Assembly (NCBI GenBank): GCA_964449135.1
Contig: CAYUXZ010000003.1
Location: forward strand, 26,787-90,786
DNA length: 64,000 nucleotides
Reading direction: 5' to 3'
DNA from: SZAS-103 sp964449135
GTDB taxonomy: Bacteria; Pseudomonadota; Gammaproteobacteria; Xanthomonadales; Xanthomonadaceae
The notes under the pieces are model-generated. The model was not told where the DNA came from. It made no database searches and was given only the letters and a program-made list of their open reading frames with translations. A program made the translations under genes and the position numbers. Positions 25,663 through 35,271 of this stretch are shown in pieces (positions within the stretch are counted from its first letter, which is position 1; the number at the start of each line of letters is the position of its first letter).

Positions 25663-27696
25663 TCAGCCCGCGGATTTGCCGCCCAGCCTCGCCAGCCAAC
25701 CGTAGAGCACCGCCATGACGACGACGAATGCCGTGCCGCCGATCCACACCGCGGCGTCGCCCGCGAACGCGTCGCCGACCAGGCTGAGCGGGAAGTCGTG
25801 GTTGGCGAAGCCGAGCTTGTCTGAAAACGCGACCAGCGCCGAAATCAGCACGCCGATCAGCCCTTCGCCCACGATCATGCCGGACGCGAGCAGCACGCCG
25901 AGTTGCTTGGTCGCTTCCGGGTTCTTCGAATTGCGCTCGGCGCGCGTATCGAACCACCAGCCGACCACCGCGCCGACCACGACCATCAGCGTGCTCTGCG
26001 TCGGCAGGTAGATGCCCAGGCCCACCGCGAGCGGGGAAAGGTGCGCGGATTTCGTGGTGCGCTTGAGCACTTCGTCGATGAGGATCATCACGACGCCGAT
26101 CGCGGCGCCGATCTCGATCATGTTCCAGTCGATCTTGTTCTCGATCACGCCCGAGGCGAGCGCCGAGATCAGGCCAGCCTGCGGCGCGGGCAGGGGATGG
26201 TGCTGGGCCGGAGTCGAGGCGCCGACGAAACCGTAGGCGACGTTGAGCAGGTTGAGGATCGGCGGGATGATCGCCGCGCCCGCGATCACGCCGATCACCA
26301 GCGCCCACTGTTGCTTGGACGGCGTTGCGTCCACGAGCTGGCCGGTCTTGAGGTCCTGCAGGTTGTTGTTTGCGATCGTCGCCACTGCAAACACGACCGA
26401 GGTCACGAACAACGCGTACGCGACCAGCGCCTTCTGGCTTTCCGGAGGCATCTCGGAGCGCACGCCAAATACCAGCAACAGCGATGCGCCGATCACCACG
26501 AGGATGCCGATGCCCGACAAGGGGCTGTTCGACGAGCCGATCAAGCCCGCCATGTAGCCGCAGACGGCCGACACGAAGAAGCTCATCAGCACGATGTAGA
26601 TCACGCCGCCGACGACCAGCAGCGCGAGGTGTTCGTTTAGATGGTTGGCGGAGACGAAGTTCGCGAGAAGCCACGCAATCGGCGCCAGGCAGGCCAGCGA
26701 GATGAGCGCGACCTGGCCGATCGGGATGTCCTGCTCGGTGCGTGGCAACGCGCCGGCATTGCCCGCGCTGCGCGCGCGCTGTGCGGCCATCGCCGAAGCC
26801 AGGCCGCTGGCTACCGGTTTGACCAGCTTGGCCAAGGTCCAGATCGCGGCGACGCCGATCGTGCCGGCGCCGACGTAACGCACGTAATGGCTCCAGGTTG
26901 CGCCGGCGAGATCGGGCAGCGCGGCCGCCGCGTCCGGATGCAGCGCGGAGAAATGCGGTACGCCCCATCCCCAGCCGATGAACGCGCCGACCAGCATTGC
27001 GACGCCGACCCAGAGGCCGACGAGATGGCCGACGCCGAACAGCGCGAACGACAGGAAGAAATCGAATCCGCTGACGCCACCGCCGGAGCCGACGCGGAAA
27101 TACTTCACGACGTCGCCCGCGAACACGCGCGTGGCGACGATCAATGCGAACGTCGCGGACACGATCGAGCCCCAGACGACCGCAAGTAGGCCGGCGCGGT
27201 TCGACTCGGCGCCTTCGACGCTGTCGCCCGAACCGACCTTGAGTACTTCCGCGCAGGCGACGCCTTCCGGATACGGCAGGTCGGAATTGGTCACCAGCGC
27301 GCGGCGCAGCGGGATCGAATACATCACGCCGAGGATGCCGCCGAGCGCGCAGATGAAGAACGAGGTCCAGTAGTCGAAGCCCGTCCACGCGCCGATCATC
27401 AGCATTCCGGGCAGCACGAAGATGATCGAGGACAGCGTGCCGGCCGCGGAGGCGACGGTCTGCACGATGTTGTTCTCCTGCATCGTCGCGTCCTTGAAGT
27501 AGCGTAGGATCGCCATCGAGATCACCGCGGCGGGGATCGAGGTCGCGAAAGTCAGTCCGGCCTTGAGTCCGAAGAACACGTTCGCGGCGGTGAACGCCAG
27601 CGTGATCACGATGCCGATGACGAGGCCACGCAAGGTGAATTCGGCGCGCGGCTCCGCGCTTGCGGGGTGGGCGGCACTCGCGTTCGGATTCGACAT
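25663..27696 (-). CDS. OPT family oligopeptide transporter
   Basis: 677 residues from ATG 27696; earlier in-frame residues lack transmembrane character. About 14-16 hydrophobic segments. The first, LVIGIVITLAFTAANVFFGLKAG, has the NxxFGLKAG signature of the OPT family; other typical blocks are SDLPYPEGVACAEVLKVG and IYIVLMSFFVSAVCGYMAG. OPT members import small peptides or metal chelates with protons. Bacterial members are mostly uncharacterised, so the substrate is open. Stands alone between the GGDEF gene and a divergent small gene. Confidence 0.9.
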   Translation of the reverse strand: MSNPNASAAHPASAEPRAEFTLRGLVIGIVITLAFTAANVFFGLKAGLTFATSIPAAVISMAILRYFKDATMQENNIVQTVASAAGTLSSIIFVLPGMLMIGAWTGFDYWTSFFICALGGILGVMYSIPLRRALVTNSDLPYPEGVACAEVLKVGSGDSVEGAESNRAGLLAVVWGSIVSATFALIVATRVFAGDVVKYFRVGSGGGVSGFDFFLSFALFGVGHLVGLWVGVAMLVGAFIGWGWGVPHFSALHPDAAAALPDLAGATWSHYVRYVGAGTIGVAAIWTLAKLVKPVASGLASAMAAQRARSAGNAGALPRTEQDIPIGQVALISLACLAPIAWLLANFVSANHLNEHLALLVVGGVIYIVLMSFFVSAVCGYMAGLIGSSNSPLSGIGILVVIGASLLLVFGVRSEMPPESQKALVAYALFVTSVVFAVATIANNNLQDLKTGQLVDATPSKQQWALVIGVIAGAAIIPPILNLLNVAYGFVGASTPAQHHPLPAPQAGLISALASGVIENKIDWNMIEIGAAIGVVMILIDEVLKRTTKSAHLSPLAVGLGIYLPTQSTLMVVVGAVVGWWFDTRAERNSKNPEATKQLGVLLASGMIVGEGLIGVLISALVAFSDKLGFANHDFPLSLVGDAFAGDAAVWIGGTAFVVVMAVLYGWLARLGGKSAG

Positions 27697-27866
27697 GTCC
27701 TGGATTTCCTGCGGAGGTGGCGGGGCCGGCCGGCGGCCGGCGGCAAGGCTGCGACCATAGCAAATCGCAAGCTCGCCAGGGCGGCTCGCGGCGGCCGTGG
27801 AAGGACTATGCTGGACAAGGGCACGAGTGCGGCGTTGCCTCGTCGCTACGCCCACAGGGGGCCGTC

Positions 27867-28094
27867 ATGAATCCCGCCGAAGAAATCAATCTGCGTTCGG
27901 AAGTCACCGTCCTGCGCGAACTGGTGAAGTGCCTGATCAGCCAGTTGCCGGACGACGAGTACATCACCGAGGTGCTGGAAACCGCGATGAAGCACGCCGT
28001 CGCGCACGCGCCGGAGTTCACCCAGGAACGGCTGGCGTTGCAGCGTGCCTGGCAGACGGTCGGGGCCATGCAGGTCCGGCGCAAGCCCGACTAG
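27867..28094 (+). CDS. Small conserved-looking protein, unknown
   Basis: 75 residues from ATG 27867 with AGGGGG upstream. Sequence is acidic and helical (MNPAEEINLRSEVTVLRELV, LPDDEYITEVLETAMKHAVA) with no signal peptide; possibly a small regulatory or coiled-coil protein. Divergent from the OPT gene and convergent with the ABC gene 11 bases away. GC-rich third positions support coding. Confidence 0.6.
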   Translation: MNPAEEINLRSEVTVLRELVKCLISQLPDDEYITEVLETAMKHAVAHAPEFTQERLALQRAWQTVGAMQVRRKPD

Positions 28095-28105
28095 CGCAAG
28101 CGGAA

Positions 28106-29905
28106 CTAGGCCGCGAACTGCAGCCGTGCGAGTTCCGCGTACAGCCCGGCCTGCGCGACGAGCTGCTCGTGGGTGCCTTCGGCGACGATGCGGCCGCGGT
28201 CGAGCACGACGATGCGATCGGCGCGCAGTACGGTGGCGAGACGGTGCGCGATCACGAGCGTCGTGCGGCCGCGCATCAGCCGCTCCAGCGCCTGCTGGAT
28301 CGCATGCTCGCTCTGCGCGTCGAGCGCGCTGGTCGCCTCGTCGAGCAGCAGGATCGGCGCGTCCTTGAGCACCGCGCGCGCGATTGCCAGGCGCTGTTGC
28401 TGTCCGCCGGACAGGCGCGCGCCTTTCTCGCCGAGGAAACTCTTGTAGCCGTCGGGCAGGGTACTCAGGAACTCGTGCGCTTCCGCATTGCGTGCGGCGG
28501 CGATCACCGCGTCCTCGTCCGCATCGAGGCGGCCGTAGCGGATGTTCTCGAGCGCATCGGCGCCGAAGATCACCGGATCCTGCGGCACCAGCGCGATGCG
28601 CTCGCGCAACCGCGGCGGATCGAGTTCGCGCAGATCGATGCCTTCGACACGGATGCTTCCGCTGTCGGGGTCGTGAAAGCGCAGCAGCAGCTGGAACACG
28701 GTGCTCTTGCCGGCGCCCGAAGGACCGACGAGCGCGATGGTCTCGCCGGGCCGCACGCGCAGCGAGAAATCCTCGAGCGCGGCGGTGTCGGGGCGCGCGG
28801 GGTAATGGAAGCGCACGTTCTCGAATTCGATCGCGCCGGACGTGCCTGTGGACGGCAGCGCTTTCGGCGACGCCGGCGCGGCGATGCGCGGCGTTTCGGC
28901 GAGCAATTCGTTGATCCGCGACATGCCGCCTCCCGCGCGCTGCACCTCGGCCCAGACCTCGCTGAGCGCGCCGACCGAGCCGGCGCCGAACACCGCGTAG
29001 AACACGAACTGGGTCAGCGTGCCGGCGCTCATGTCGCCGCCGATCACGTCGTGCGCGCCGATCCACAGCACCGCGGTGATCGCGCCGAAAACCAGCACGA
29101 TCACCGATGCGGTCAGCAGCGCCTGCGTGCGCACGCGCTTGCGCGCCGCTACGTAGGCGCGCTCGACCGCGCCCGCGAAGCGTTCGCTCTCGTGTGCCTC
29201 ACGCGCGTAGCTCTGCACGGTGTGCATCGCGCCCAGTGTTTCGGCAGCGCGCGCATTCGCGTCTGCGATGCGGTCCTGGCTGCTGCGCGACATCCCGCGC
29301 ACGCGCCGTCCGAACAGCACGATGGGCAGGATCACCAGCGGTATGCCGATGGCCGCGAATCCGGCCAGGCGCGGACTGGTCACGACCAGCATGACCGTCG
29401 CGCCGAGCACGGTGATCGTGCTGCGCAGCGCGATCGACATGCTCGATGCGACTACCGTGCGCAACAGCTCGGTGTCCGCGGACAGCCGCGAGACCAGTTC
29501 GCCCGCGCGCGTGCGCTCGAAGAAGGCCATGTCCAGCCGCATCAGGTGCGCGTACAGGTCGCGGCGCAGGTCGGCGATCACGCGTTCGCCGAGCAGGCTC
29601 ACGCAATAGAAGCGCGCGGCCGTCGCGAACGCGAGCGTCAGCGCGACCGCGAGCAGCAGCAGGAACCAGCGATCGACCGATCCGGTCTGCGCATGGCTGA
29701 AGCCGCGGTCGATCATGAAACGCACCGCGACCGGCAGCGTCAGCGTCGAAGTTGACGACAGCGCGAGGAAACCCAGCCATCCGACGATGAGCTTCGGATA
29801 GCGCCGCACGTACGGAAACAGCGCGCGCAGCGGGCGCAGGTTCACGCGCTTTGTCGCGGCCTCGGGCGTAGGCGTGGATGCGGAGTCGTTCGCGGTCTGG
29901 CTCAT
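28106..29905 (-). CDS. MsbA-like ABC exporter (membrane and ATPase domains fused)
   Basis: 599 residues. Six membrane helices in about 20-320 (IVGWLGFLALSSTSTLTLPV, TEQLLT... type helices), then an ATPase domain with Walker A GPSGAGKST, Q-loop, signature LSGGQQQRLAIARA, Walker B ILLLDEATSALD and the H-loop IAHRLAT. Half-size transporter working as homodimer; substrate could be lipid, peptide or drug. Its ATG overlaps the stop of the YigZ gene (ATGA), so they are cotranscribed. MsbA proper is essential for lipid A export; I cannot tell that from generic exporters by sequence alone. Confidence 0.9.
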   Translation of the reverse strand: MSQTANDSASTPTPEAATKRVNLRPLRALFPYVRRYPKLIVGWLGFLALSSTSTLTLPVAVRFMIDRGFSHAQTGSVDRWFLLLLAVALTLAFATAARFYCVSLLGERVIADLRRDLYAHLMRLDMAFFERTRAGELVSRLSADTELLRTVVASSMSIALRSTITVLGATVMLVVTSPRLAGFAAIGIPLVILPIVLFGRRVRGMSRSSQDRIADANARAAETLGAMHTVQSYAREAHESERFAGAVERAYVAARKRVRTQALLTASVIVLVFGAITAVLWIGAHDVIGGDMSAGTLTQFVFYAVFGAGSVGALSEVWAEVQRAGGGMSRINELLAETPRIAAPASPKALPSTGTSGAIEFENVRFHYPARPDTAALEDFSLRVRPGETIALVGPSGAGKSTVFQLLLRFHDPDSGSIRVEGIDLRELDPPRLRERIALVPQDPVIFGADALENIRYGRLDADEDAVIAAARNAEAHEFLSTLPDGYKSFLGEKGARLSGGQQQRLAIARAVLKDAPILLLDEATSALDAQSEHAIQQALERLMRGRTTLVIAHRLATVLRADRIVVLDRGRIVAEGTHEQLVAQAGLYAELARLQFAA

Positions 29906-30498
29906 TCAGAAACTTCCTCGATGCGCGCCTGACCACGGGTGGCGTCGCGCAGGGCGTTTTGCAAGGGCGCGAGCCGGTCGCGCGGCAATTCGATCTCCAG
30001 CCGAAGGCCGGTATCAGTAAAGGTTTCAGCGCGCTTTTCCGCACCGTGCTGGGCCGCCAGCAGATGCACCGTGCCGACGTGTTCGAAGCCGCAGGCGATG
30101 GACGCGCGGACTCGCTCCACCAGCGGCGTTTTCGCGGCCAGCCGCAGGCATTCGGCGGCCGCACCGCCGTAAGCGCGCACCAGGCCGCCTGCGCCGAGCT
30201 TGATTCCGCCGAACCAGCGCGTTACCACAACAATTACACGGTCGCAGCCTTGCCCGTCGATCGCTGCGAGGATCGGCCGGCCCGCGGTGCCGGCCGGTTC
30301 GCCGTCGTCGGACGAGCGATAGGCGCCGCCGAGTCGCCAGGCCCAGCAGTTGTGCGTCGCGTCGTCCGCGCGCATGGATTCAAGGAAGCCGGACGCCTGT
30401 TCGGCGTCATCGATCGACGCTGCGTGAGCGAGGAAGCGGCTCTTCTTCACGATCAACTCGAAGCGTGCCGGCGCGGCCAGCGTTTGCAAGACAGTCAC
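29902..30498 (-). CDS. YigZ/IMPACT family protein (UPF0029)
   Basis: 198 residues. The N-terminal domain has the family signature RWFGGIKLGAGGLVRAYGGA, preceded by DDGEPAGTAGRPILAAI; the C-terminal ferredoxin-like domain ends in LEIELPRDRLAPLQNAL. Eukaryotic IMPACT modulates translation regulator GCN1; bacterial YigZ role is unclear. Just upstream of and overlapping the ABC exporter. The anti-sigma-like gene is seven bases upstream, so this could be one transcription unit starting at the sigma gene. Confidence 0.9.
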   Translation of the reverse strand: MTVLQTLAAPARFELIVKKSRFLAHAASIDDAEQASGFLESMRADDATHNCWAWRLGGAYRSSDDGEPAGTAGRPILAAIDGQGCDRVIVVVTRWFGGIKLGAGGLVRAYGGAAAECLRLAAKTPLVERVRASIACGFEHVGTVHLLAAQHGAEKRAETFTDTGLRLEIELPRDRLAPLQNALRDATRGQARIEEVSE

Positions 30499-30505
30499 GG
30501 CGCAC

Positions 30506-31612
30506 TCAATGCAGTAGCGGGCGCAGATCGTCGGGAATCGCCGTGTCCGGATATTTGCGCAGCAGCGACTTCAGGCTCGCGACCGCTCCCGCGCGATCAC
30601 CGCTGACGAGGCGCGCGCGGATACGGACGATCCAGTCGGTCGGTTTGAGTTCGACATCGGACGACAACGGGGGCAGAACGGTCTTCTGGTGCGAAAGGCT
30701 GCCCGTGACCGCGCCCGCGCTCGCGCTCGCGTCGGCCGCGCGATCTTCCACGGTTTTTGCCCGGCTGCCGGCGACTTCGATCTTGTCCAGCGAACGCTGC
30801 GGAACCGGCTCGTTCGCTTGCAGTTCGCCCGTGGTCGCGGCCTTCTTGGCGGCTTCCTGCGCGGCGGCAGCGGGCTTCGCGGCCTGATCCTTCGCGACCG
30901 CGCCGGAAACGCCACCGGTTGCCGAAATCTGGTTCATCGCCTGCGACGGCACGGGCGCGGGCGACGCGGGCGGCCCCGCGTCGCGCCGTGCAGTCAGGCC
31001 GGTGTCGGCTTCCTTGCGTTCGTCAGAAGCGGCCGCGGCGGCGGCTGGCGCGGGCGCCGACATCAGCGACGGCGTTTCGGTGATGACCGCGGGTGCGGGG
31101 CTGTGCACCGGCATCGGCAGCACCTTTGGCGGAGCCATCGCGGGCGATGGCGGCGGTGGCGGCGCGATCCCTTCGGGAAACGCGCTGGGCGCCTGCTTCA
31201 ATGCCTGGCCTTCGGCTTCGGCTGGCCGCTCGCGTCCCTGCGCCGGTTGCGCGTTCGACAGCGCTGCATCGGCCGATGCCGGCGCCTCGGCGGCAGGCAT
31301 CGTCGTCGTTGCCACCGCGGGCGCGGCCTGCTCCGAGGCGGGCGACGAAAGCACCGCATCGCGGCCCAGCCCGTGCATCTTCAGCAGCACGCCCAGCGCG
31401 AGCACGGCGGTCGCGGCGGTGCTCAGTCCGACGATCCAGCGGCGGTCGCGGCGTGGCGCCGGAATCTGCGCCGCTCGCCGCGCCGCGCCGAGGATCAGCG
31501 CGTCGAGCTCAGGCGGAGGCGAACCGCCAGGCAGGCCGCGCAGCGCGTGCTGCAGCGTGCGCTCGGACTCGTCCAGCGGCTCGCGTGGCGGAAGGTTGGG
31601 CGTGTTCGTCAT
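30506..31612 (-). CDS. Putative anti-sigma factor membrane protein
   Basis: 368 residues. The cytoplasmic N-terminus (about 1-60) is followed by one membrane helix (WIVGLSTAATAVLALGVLL, about 63-81) and a long low-complexity Ala/Pro periplasmic part, ending in a folded-looking C-terminus (LKPTDWIVRIRARLVSGDRA). Its ATG overlaps the stop of the ECF sigma gene (ATGA), a classic sigma/anti-sigma arrangement. No zinc anti-sigma motif (HxxxCxxC) is visible, so the call rests on context and topology. Confidence 0.6.
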   Translation of the reverse strand: MTNTPNLPPREPLDESERTLQHALRGLPGGSPPPELDALILGAARRAAQIPAPRRDRRWIVGLSTAATAVLALGVLLKMHGLGRDAVLSSPASEQAAPAVATTTMPAAEAPASADAALSNAQPAQGRERPAEAEGQALKQAPSAFPEGIAPPPPPSPAMAPPKVLPMPVHSPAPAVITETPSLMSAPAPAAAAAASDERKEADTGLTARRDAGPPASPAPVPSQAMNQISATGGVSGAVAKDQAAKPAAAAQEAAKKAATTGELQANEPVPQRSLDKIEVAGSRAKTVEDRAADASASAGAVTGSLSHQKTVLPPLSSDVELKPTDWIVRIRARLVSGDRAGAVASLKSLLRKYPDTAIPDDLRPLLH

Positions 31613-32157
31613 GACCCCAGCCTCGCACGCAACTTGTCCATCGCATAGCGCAATCGGGATTTCACGGTTTCACGTCCGACTCCGGTGATCTGGCCGATTT
31701 CTTCCAGGCTCAATTCCTGGTCCAGCCGCAGCAGCACGGCCTCGCGTTGCTCCGGTGGCAGTTCCTCCAGCGCCAATTGCAGGTGCCGACGCTGCTCGAA
31801 TTCCGACAGTTCGTGGTCGGGCGTGGAAGGATCGGGCTCGCGCTCGGCGCGTTCGCCGCCGTCCTCGACGAATCCGCCCTGCCGGCCCATCGCGCGCCAG
31901 TGGTCGGTGAGGCGGTTGCTCGCGATCTGGTACAGCCAGGTCGAGAATTTCGCTTCCGGCCGGTAGCGCTCGCGCGCGGCGATCACCCGGCTCCACACGT
32001 CCTGGAAGCACTCCTCGGCCAGCGCCTGCTGGCGCAGGTTGCGCAGCAGGTAACGGAACAGCCCGCCGCGGTGCTTGCCGTAGAGGGTCTCGAACGCGCT
32101 CACATCGCCGCGGCCATAGGCGAGCATCAGGGCTTCGTCCGACAGTTCGGCGTCCAT
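31609..32157 (-). CDS. ECF-type RNA polymerase sigma factor
   Basis: 182 residues from ATG 32157. Sigma region 2 at about 10-85 (AFETLYGKHRGGLFRYLLRN, CFQDVWSRV, FSTWLYQIASNRLTDHWR) and region 4 at about 125-180 with helix-turn-helix LSLEEIGQITGVGRETVKSR. Directs transcription of a dedicated regulon in response to envelope or other stress. Overlaps the anti-sigma candidate. Its own promoter is not obvious; autoregulation would be expected for the family. Confidence 0.92.
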   Translation of the reverse strand: MDAELSDEALMLAYGRGDVSAFETLYGKHRGGLFRYLLRNLRQQALAEECFQDVWSRVIAARERYRPEAKFSTWLYQIASNRLTDHWRAMGRQGGFVEDGGERAEREPDPSTPDHELSEFEQRRHLQLALEELPPEQREAVLLRLDQELSLEEIGQITGVGRETVKSRLRYAMDKLRARLGS

Positions 32158-32278
32158 GCGCCAAAGCCTACGCGATGCGGCTGCCGCCGGCATCCGCCGC
32201 CACCGCGCCCGCCCCGCACTCCCACCCCATACGCCGGCGTTGGTATGCTCCACGGACGTAGCAGGACGTACAGGGGAC

Positions 32279-35215
32279 ATGCAGCCATTACCGCACCTGA
32301 GCGTGATCGAGCCGGAACTGCTCAACAGGCCGAAGCCGGCCACGAGCGAACCGATGCGCGCGTTGTGCGTCGCACTGACCGAGCAGGCGAACGCGGTGCC
32401 CGGATTCCGGCGATTGGCACTGGCCTGGAGCGAAGGCGGGATGCGCATGGATTGGCGCGGCGGGCCGCTGGCGCACTCGCTGGAAGCCACGCTGGATGTC
32501 GCGATCAATTATCCCGACGGAATGCCGTGCACCGCGCCGAAAGTGCCCGGGCTGGCGGTGGCGTGGCGCGTGGATTCTGCCGACGCCTGGCTCGCGCTCG
32601 CGATCGAAGTGGATCCGATGCAACCGCCGCGCGACTGGTCGGCGCTGATCCGGCGCACCCGCGACCTCGGTTCTGCGCTGCTTGAGCGCGCCTACCTCAC
32701 CAGTCGCGTGCAGCGCCTGCAGAAGACCGAGCGCGTGCACAGCGCGCTGTACGCGATCGCCGAACTCGCCAATTCCAAGTCGGAGATGCCCAAGGTGCTG
32801 CGCGGCATCCACGAGATCGTCGGCGGGCTGATGTACGCGGAGAACTTCCTGATCGCGCTCTACGACGCCGGCAAGGAGACGATCCGTTTCCTGTATTTCG
32901 CTGACACCCAGGATCCGTACGCTGCAGATCCGGAACAGGATATTCCGCTCGCCGAGATGCCCAACAGTATGACCGTCGCGCTGGTCCGCCACGGCAAGCC
33001 GCTGATGGGTCCGTCCGACGTCCTGCGCGCGCAGTTCGACATCCCGGCGGACGACCGGCACGGCCCCGACAGCGCCGACTGGTTGGGCGTGCCGATGCTC
33101 AGCGAGGACAGGGTGCGCGGCGCGCTCGTGGTGCAGAGCTACGACGCGCGCGTGCGCTACGACGACGAGGACCAGGCGCTGCTGTCCTACGTCGCCCAGC
33201 ACATCCTCACCGCGCTCGACCGCAAGCAGCAGCAGAACGAGCTCGAGCGCCGCGTGTTCGAGCGCACCCGTGAGCTCGCGCTCGCGAACCTGGAATTGCG
33301 CTCGGAAGTCGTCGAACGCCAGCGCGCCGAGCACCTGCAGGCGGTGCTTTACACCATCGCCGAGTTGTCGATTTCCGCCGAGACGCCCGACCAGTTCTTC
33401 CAGTCCGTGCACGCGGAGGTCGATGAACTGCTGTACGCGCGCAATTTCTTCATCGCCCTGTTGTCGGAAGACGGCGAGGAGATCAGTTATCCCTACATGG
33501 TGGACGAGCACGACGCGAAGCTGCCGCCGCGCAAGCTCGCGGGCGGATTGACCGAGTACGTGCTGCGCACCGGCAAGCCGCTGCTCGCCGACCGCGCGAC
33601 GATCGACCGCATGACCCAGTCCGGCGAAGTGCATACCGTCGGCACCAAGTCGGTGTGCTGGCTCGGCGTGCCGTTGATGCGCGAGGACCGCAGCGTCGGC
33701 GTGATCGCGGTGCAGAGCTACACCCCCGATATCGTGTTCACCGAGCGCGACCAGGAACTGCTGACCTTCGTCTCCTTCCACATCGCCAGCGGCCTGTTGC
33801 GCAAGCGCGCGCAGGACAATCTCAAGGTGGCCTACGCCGACCTCGAACGCCGCGTGGATGAGCGCACCCGCGAGCTCGCGAACGCGAACCGCCAGTTGCG
33901 CGGGCAGATCGCCGAGCGCGAGCGCGCCGAGGAGTCGCTGACCCACCAGGCGCTGCACGACGCGCTGACCGGCCTGCCGAACCGCACGCGCCTGCTCGAC
34001 CGCATGACCCGCGCGATGGCGGCCTGGCACCGCAATTCCGACCGCCGCTTCGCGGTGCTGTTCCTCGACCTGGACCGCTTCAAGGTCGTCAACGACAGCG
34101 TCGGCCACCTCGTCGGCGACGAACTGCTCAAGCACGCGAGCAAGCACATCGCCGGCGCGGTGCGCCATCCCGACACCGTCGCGCGGCTGGGCGGCGACGA
34201 ATTCGCGGTGCTCGTCGAGGACATCTCGAACATTTCCGAGGCCTGCGACGTGTCCGCGCGCATCCTCGAGGCGTTGACCGCGCCGATCAAGGTCGCGGGC
34301 AAGGAGCTGTTCACTTCGGCGAGCATCGGCATCGCCCTCGTAGGCCCGCAGTACCGGCGCCCCGAGGAACTGCTGCGCGACGCCGACGTCGCGATGTACC
34401 GCGCCAAGAGCAAGGGCCGCAACCGCTTCGAGGTATTCGACGAGGCGCTGCGCCACGAGGCGCTGCGCGTGCACGACCTGGAGAGCGAGCTGCGCCTGGC
34501 GATCGCCGAGGACCACTTCGCGCCGTATTTCCAGCCGATCGTGCGCTTGTCCGACGGCGTCACGATGGGCTACGAGGCGCTGCTGCGCTGGCGCCACGAG
34601 AAGCGCGGCGTGCTGCTGCCCAGCGAGTTCCTCCAGGTCGCCGAGGACAGCGGGTTGATCGAGCAGATCGACTGGCTGATGTACGAGAAGACGATGCAGC
34701 AGATCGGCCGCATCGCGACGCAGAACCAGTACGTGAGCGTGAACGTCGCGCCGCGCTATTTCCGTTCGCCCGACCTCGCGCCGCGACTGCTCGCGCTGGC
34801 GGACCACTACGGCATTGCGCGCGGACGCCTGCGCATCGAGCTCACCGAGGGTGCGTTGCTCGACGATTCGCAGCAGGTGCTCGATTCGCTGGAGCAACTG
34901 CGCGACGGCGGCATCTGGGCACAGCTCGACGACTTCGGCACCGGCTATTCGGCGCTGTCCTACCTGCATCGGTTCCCGATCGGCGCGCTCAAGATCGATC
35001 GCTCGTTCATCGCCGACCTCACCCGCACCGACGGCCAGGGCAGCCAGGCGGTGGTGCGCGCGATCCTCGCGCTCGCGCATTCGATGGGGCTGGACGTGGT
35101 CGCCGAAGGCATCGAGTCGGAGGATCAGCGCGAGCTGCTCAGCGCGCTCGGTTGCGGCTACGGGCAGGGTTTCCTGTTCGCGCATCCGGCGCCGCTGATC
35201 GAAGCCGCCGCCTGA
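32279..35215 (+). CDS. GAF-GAF-GGDEF-EAL cyclic di-GMP protein
   Basis: 978 residues from ATG 32279 (ACAGGGGAC precedes it). Two GAF-like domains (about 160-350 and 355-560, each with a WLGVPM/WLGVPL strand), coiled coils, GGDEF at about 575-745 with an intact GGDEF box (638-642) and LDLDRFKVVNDSVGH, then EAL at about 750-975 with EALLRW (766-771), LDDFGTGYSALSYLHRFPIGALKID and the AEGIE motif. Both catalytic motifs are intact, so it could make or degrade cyclic di-GMP; the balance may depend on the GAF ligand. Divergent from the sigma-factor operon. Confidence 0.93.
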   Translation: MQPLPHLSVIEPELLNRPKPATSEPMRALCVALTEQANAVPGFRRLALAWSEGGMRMDWRGGPLAHSLEATLDVAINYPDGMPCTAPKVPGLAVAWRVDSADAWLALAIEVDPMQPPRDWSALIRRTRDLGSALLERAYLTSRVQRLQKTERVHSALYAIAELANSKSEMPKVLRGIHEIVGGLMYAENFLIALYDAGKETIRFLYFADTQDPYAADPEQDIPLAEMPNSMTVALVRHGKPLMGPSDVLRAQFDIPADDRHGPDSADWLGVPMLSEDRVRGALVVQSYDARVRYDDEDQALLSYVAQHILTALDRKQQQNELERRVFERTRELALANLELRSEVVERQRAEHLQAVLYTIAELSISAETPDQFFQSVHAEVDELLYARNFFIALLSEDGEEISYPYMVDEHDAKLPPRKLAGGLTEYVLRTGKPLLADRATIDRMTQSGEVHTVGTKSVCWLGVPLMREDRSVGVIAVQSYTPDIVFTERDQELLTFVSFHIASGLLRKRAQDNLKVAYADLERRVDERTRELANANRQLRGQIAERERAEESLTHQALHDALTGLPNRTRLLDRMTRAMAAWHRNSDRRFAVLFLDLDRFKVVNDSVGHLVGDELLKHASKHIAGAVRHPDTVARLGGDEFAVLVEDISNISEACDVSARILEALTAPIKVAGKELFTSASIGIALVGPQYRRPEELLRDADVAMYRAKSKGRNRFEVFDEALRHEALRVHDLESELRLAIAEDHFAPYFQPIVRLSDGVTMGYEALLRWRHEKRGVLLPSEFLQVAEDSGLIEQIDWLMYEKTMQQIGRIATQNQYVSVNVAPRYFRSPDLAPRLLALADHYGIARGRLRIELTEGALLDDSQQVLDSLEQLRDGGIWAQLDDFGTGYSALSYLHRFPIGALKIDRSFIADLTRTDGQGSQAVVRAILALAHSMGLDVVAEGIESEDQRELLSALGCGYGQGFLFAHPAPLIEAAA

Positions 35216-35271
35216 GCTTCGCGGCGCGCCGGAGTCCGGCGCGTCGCAGGAAAACCGCGTCGCCACATCAG

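Noticed and set aside
25565..27763. Second long frame in the OPT gene region
   Set aside because: Arginine-rich shadow of the real transporter; no membrane segments.
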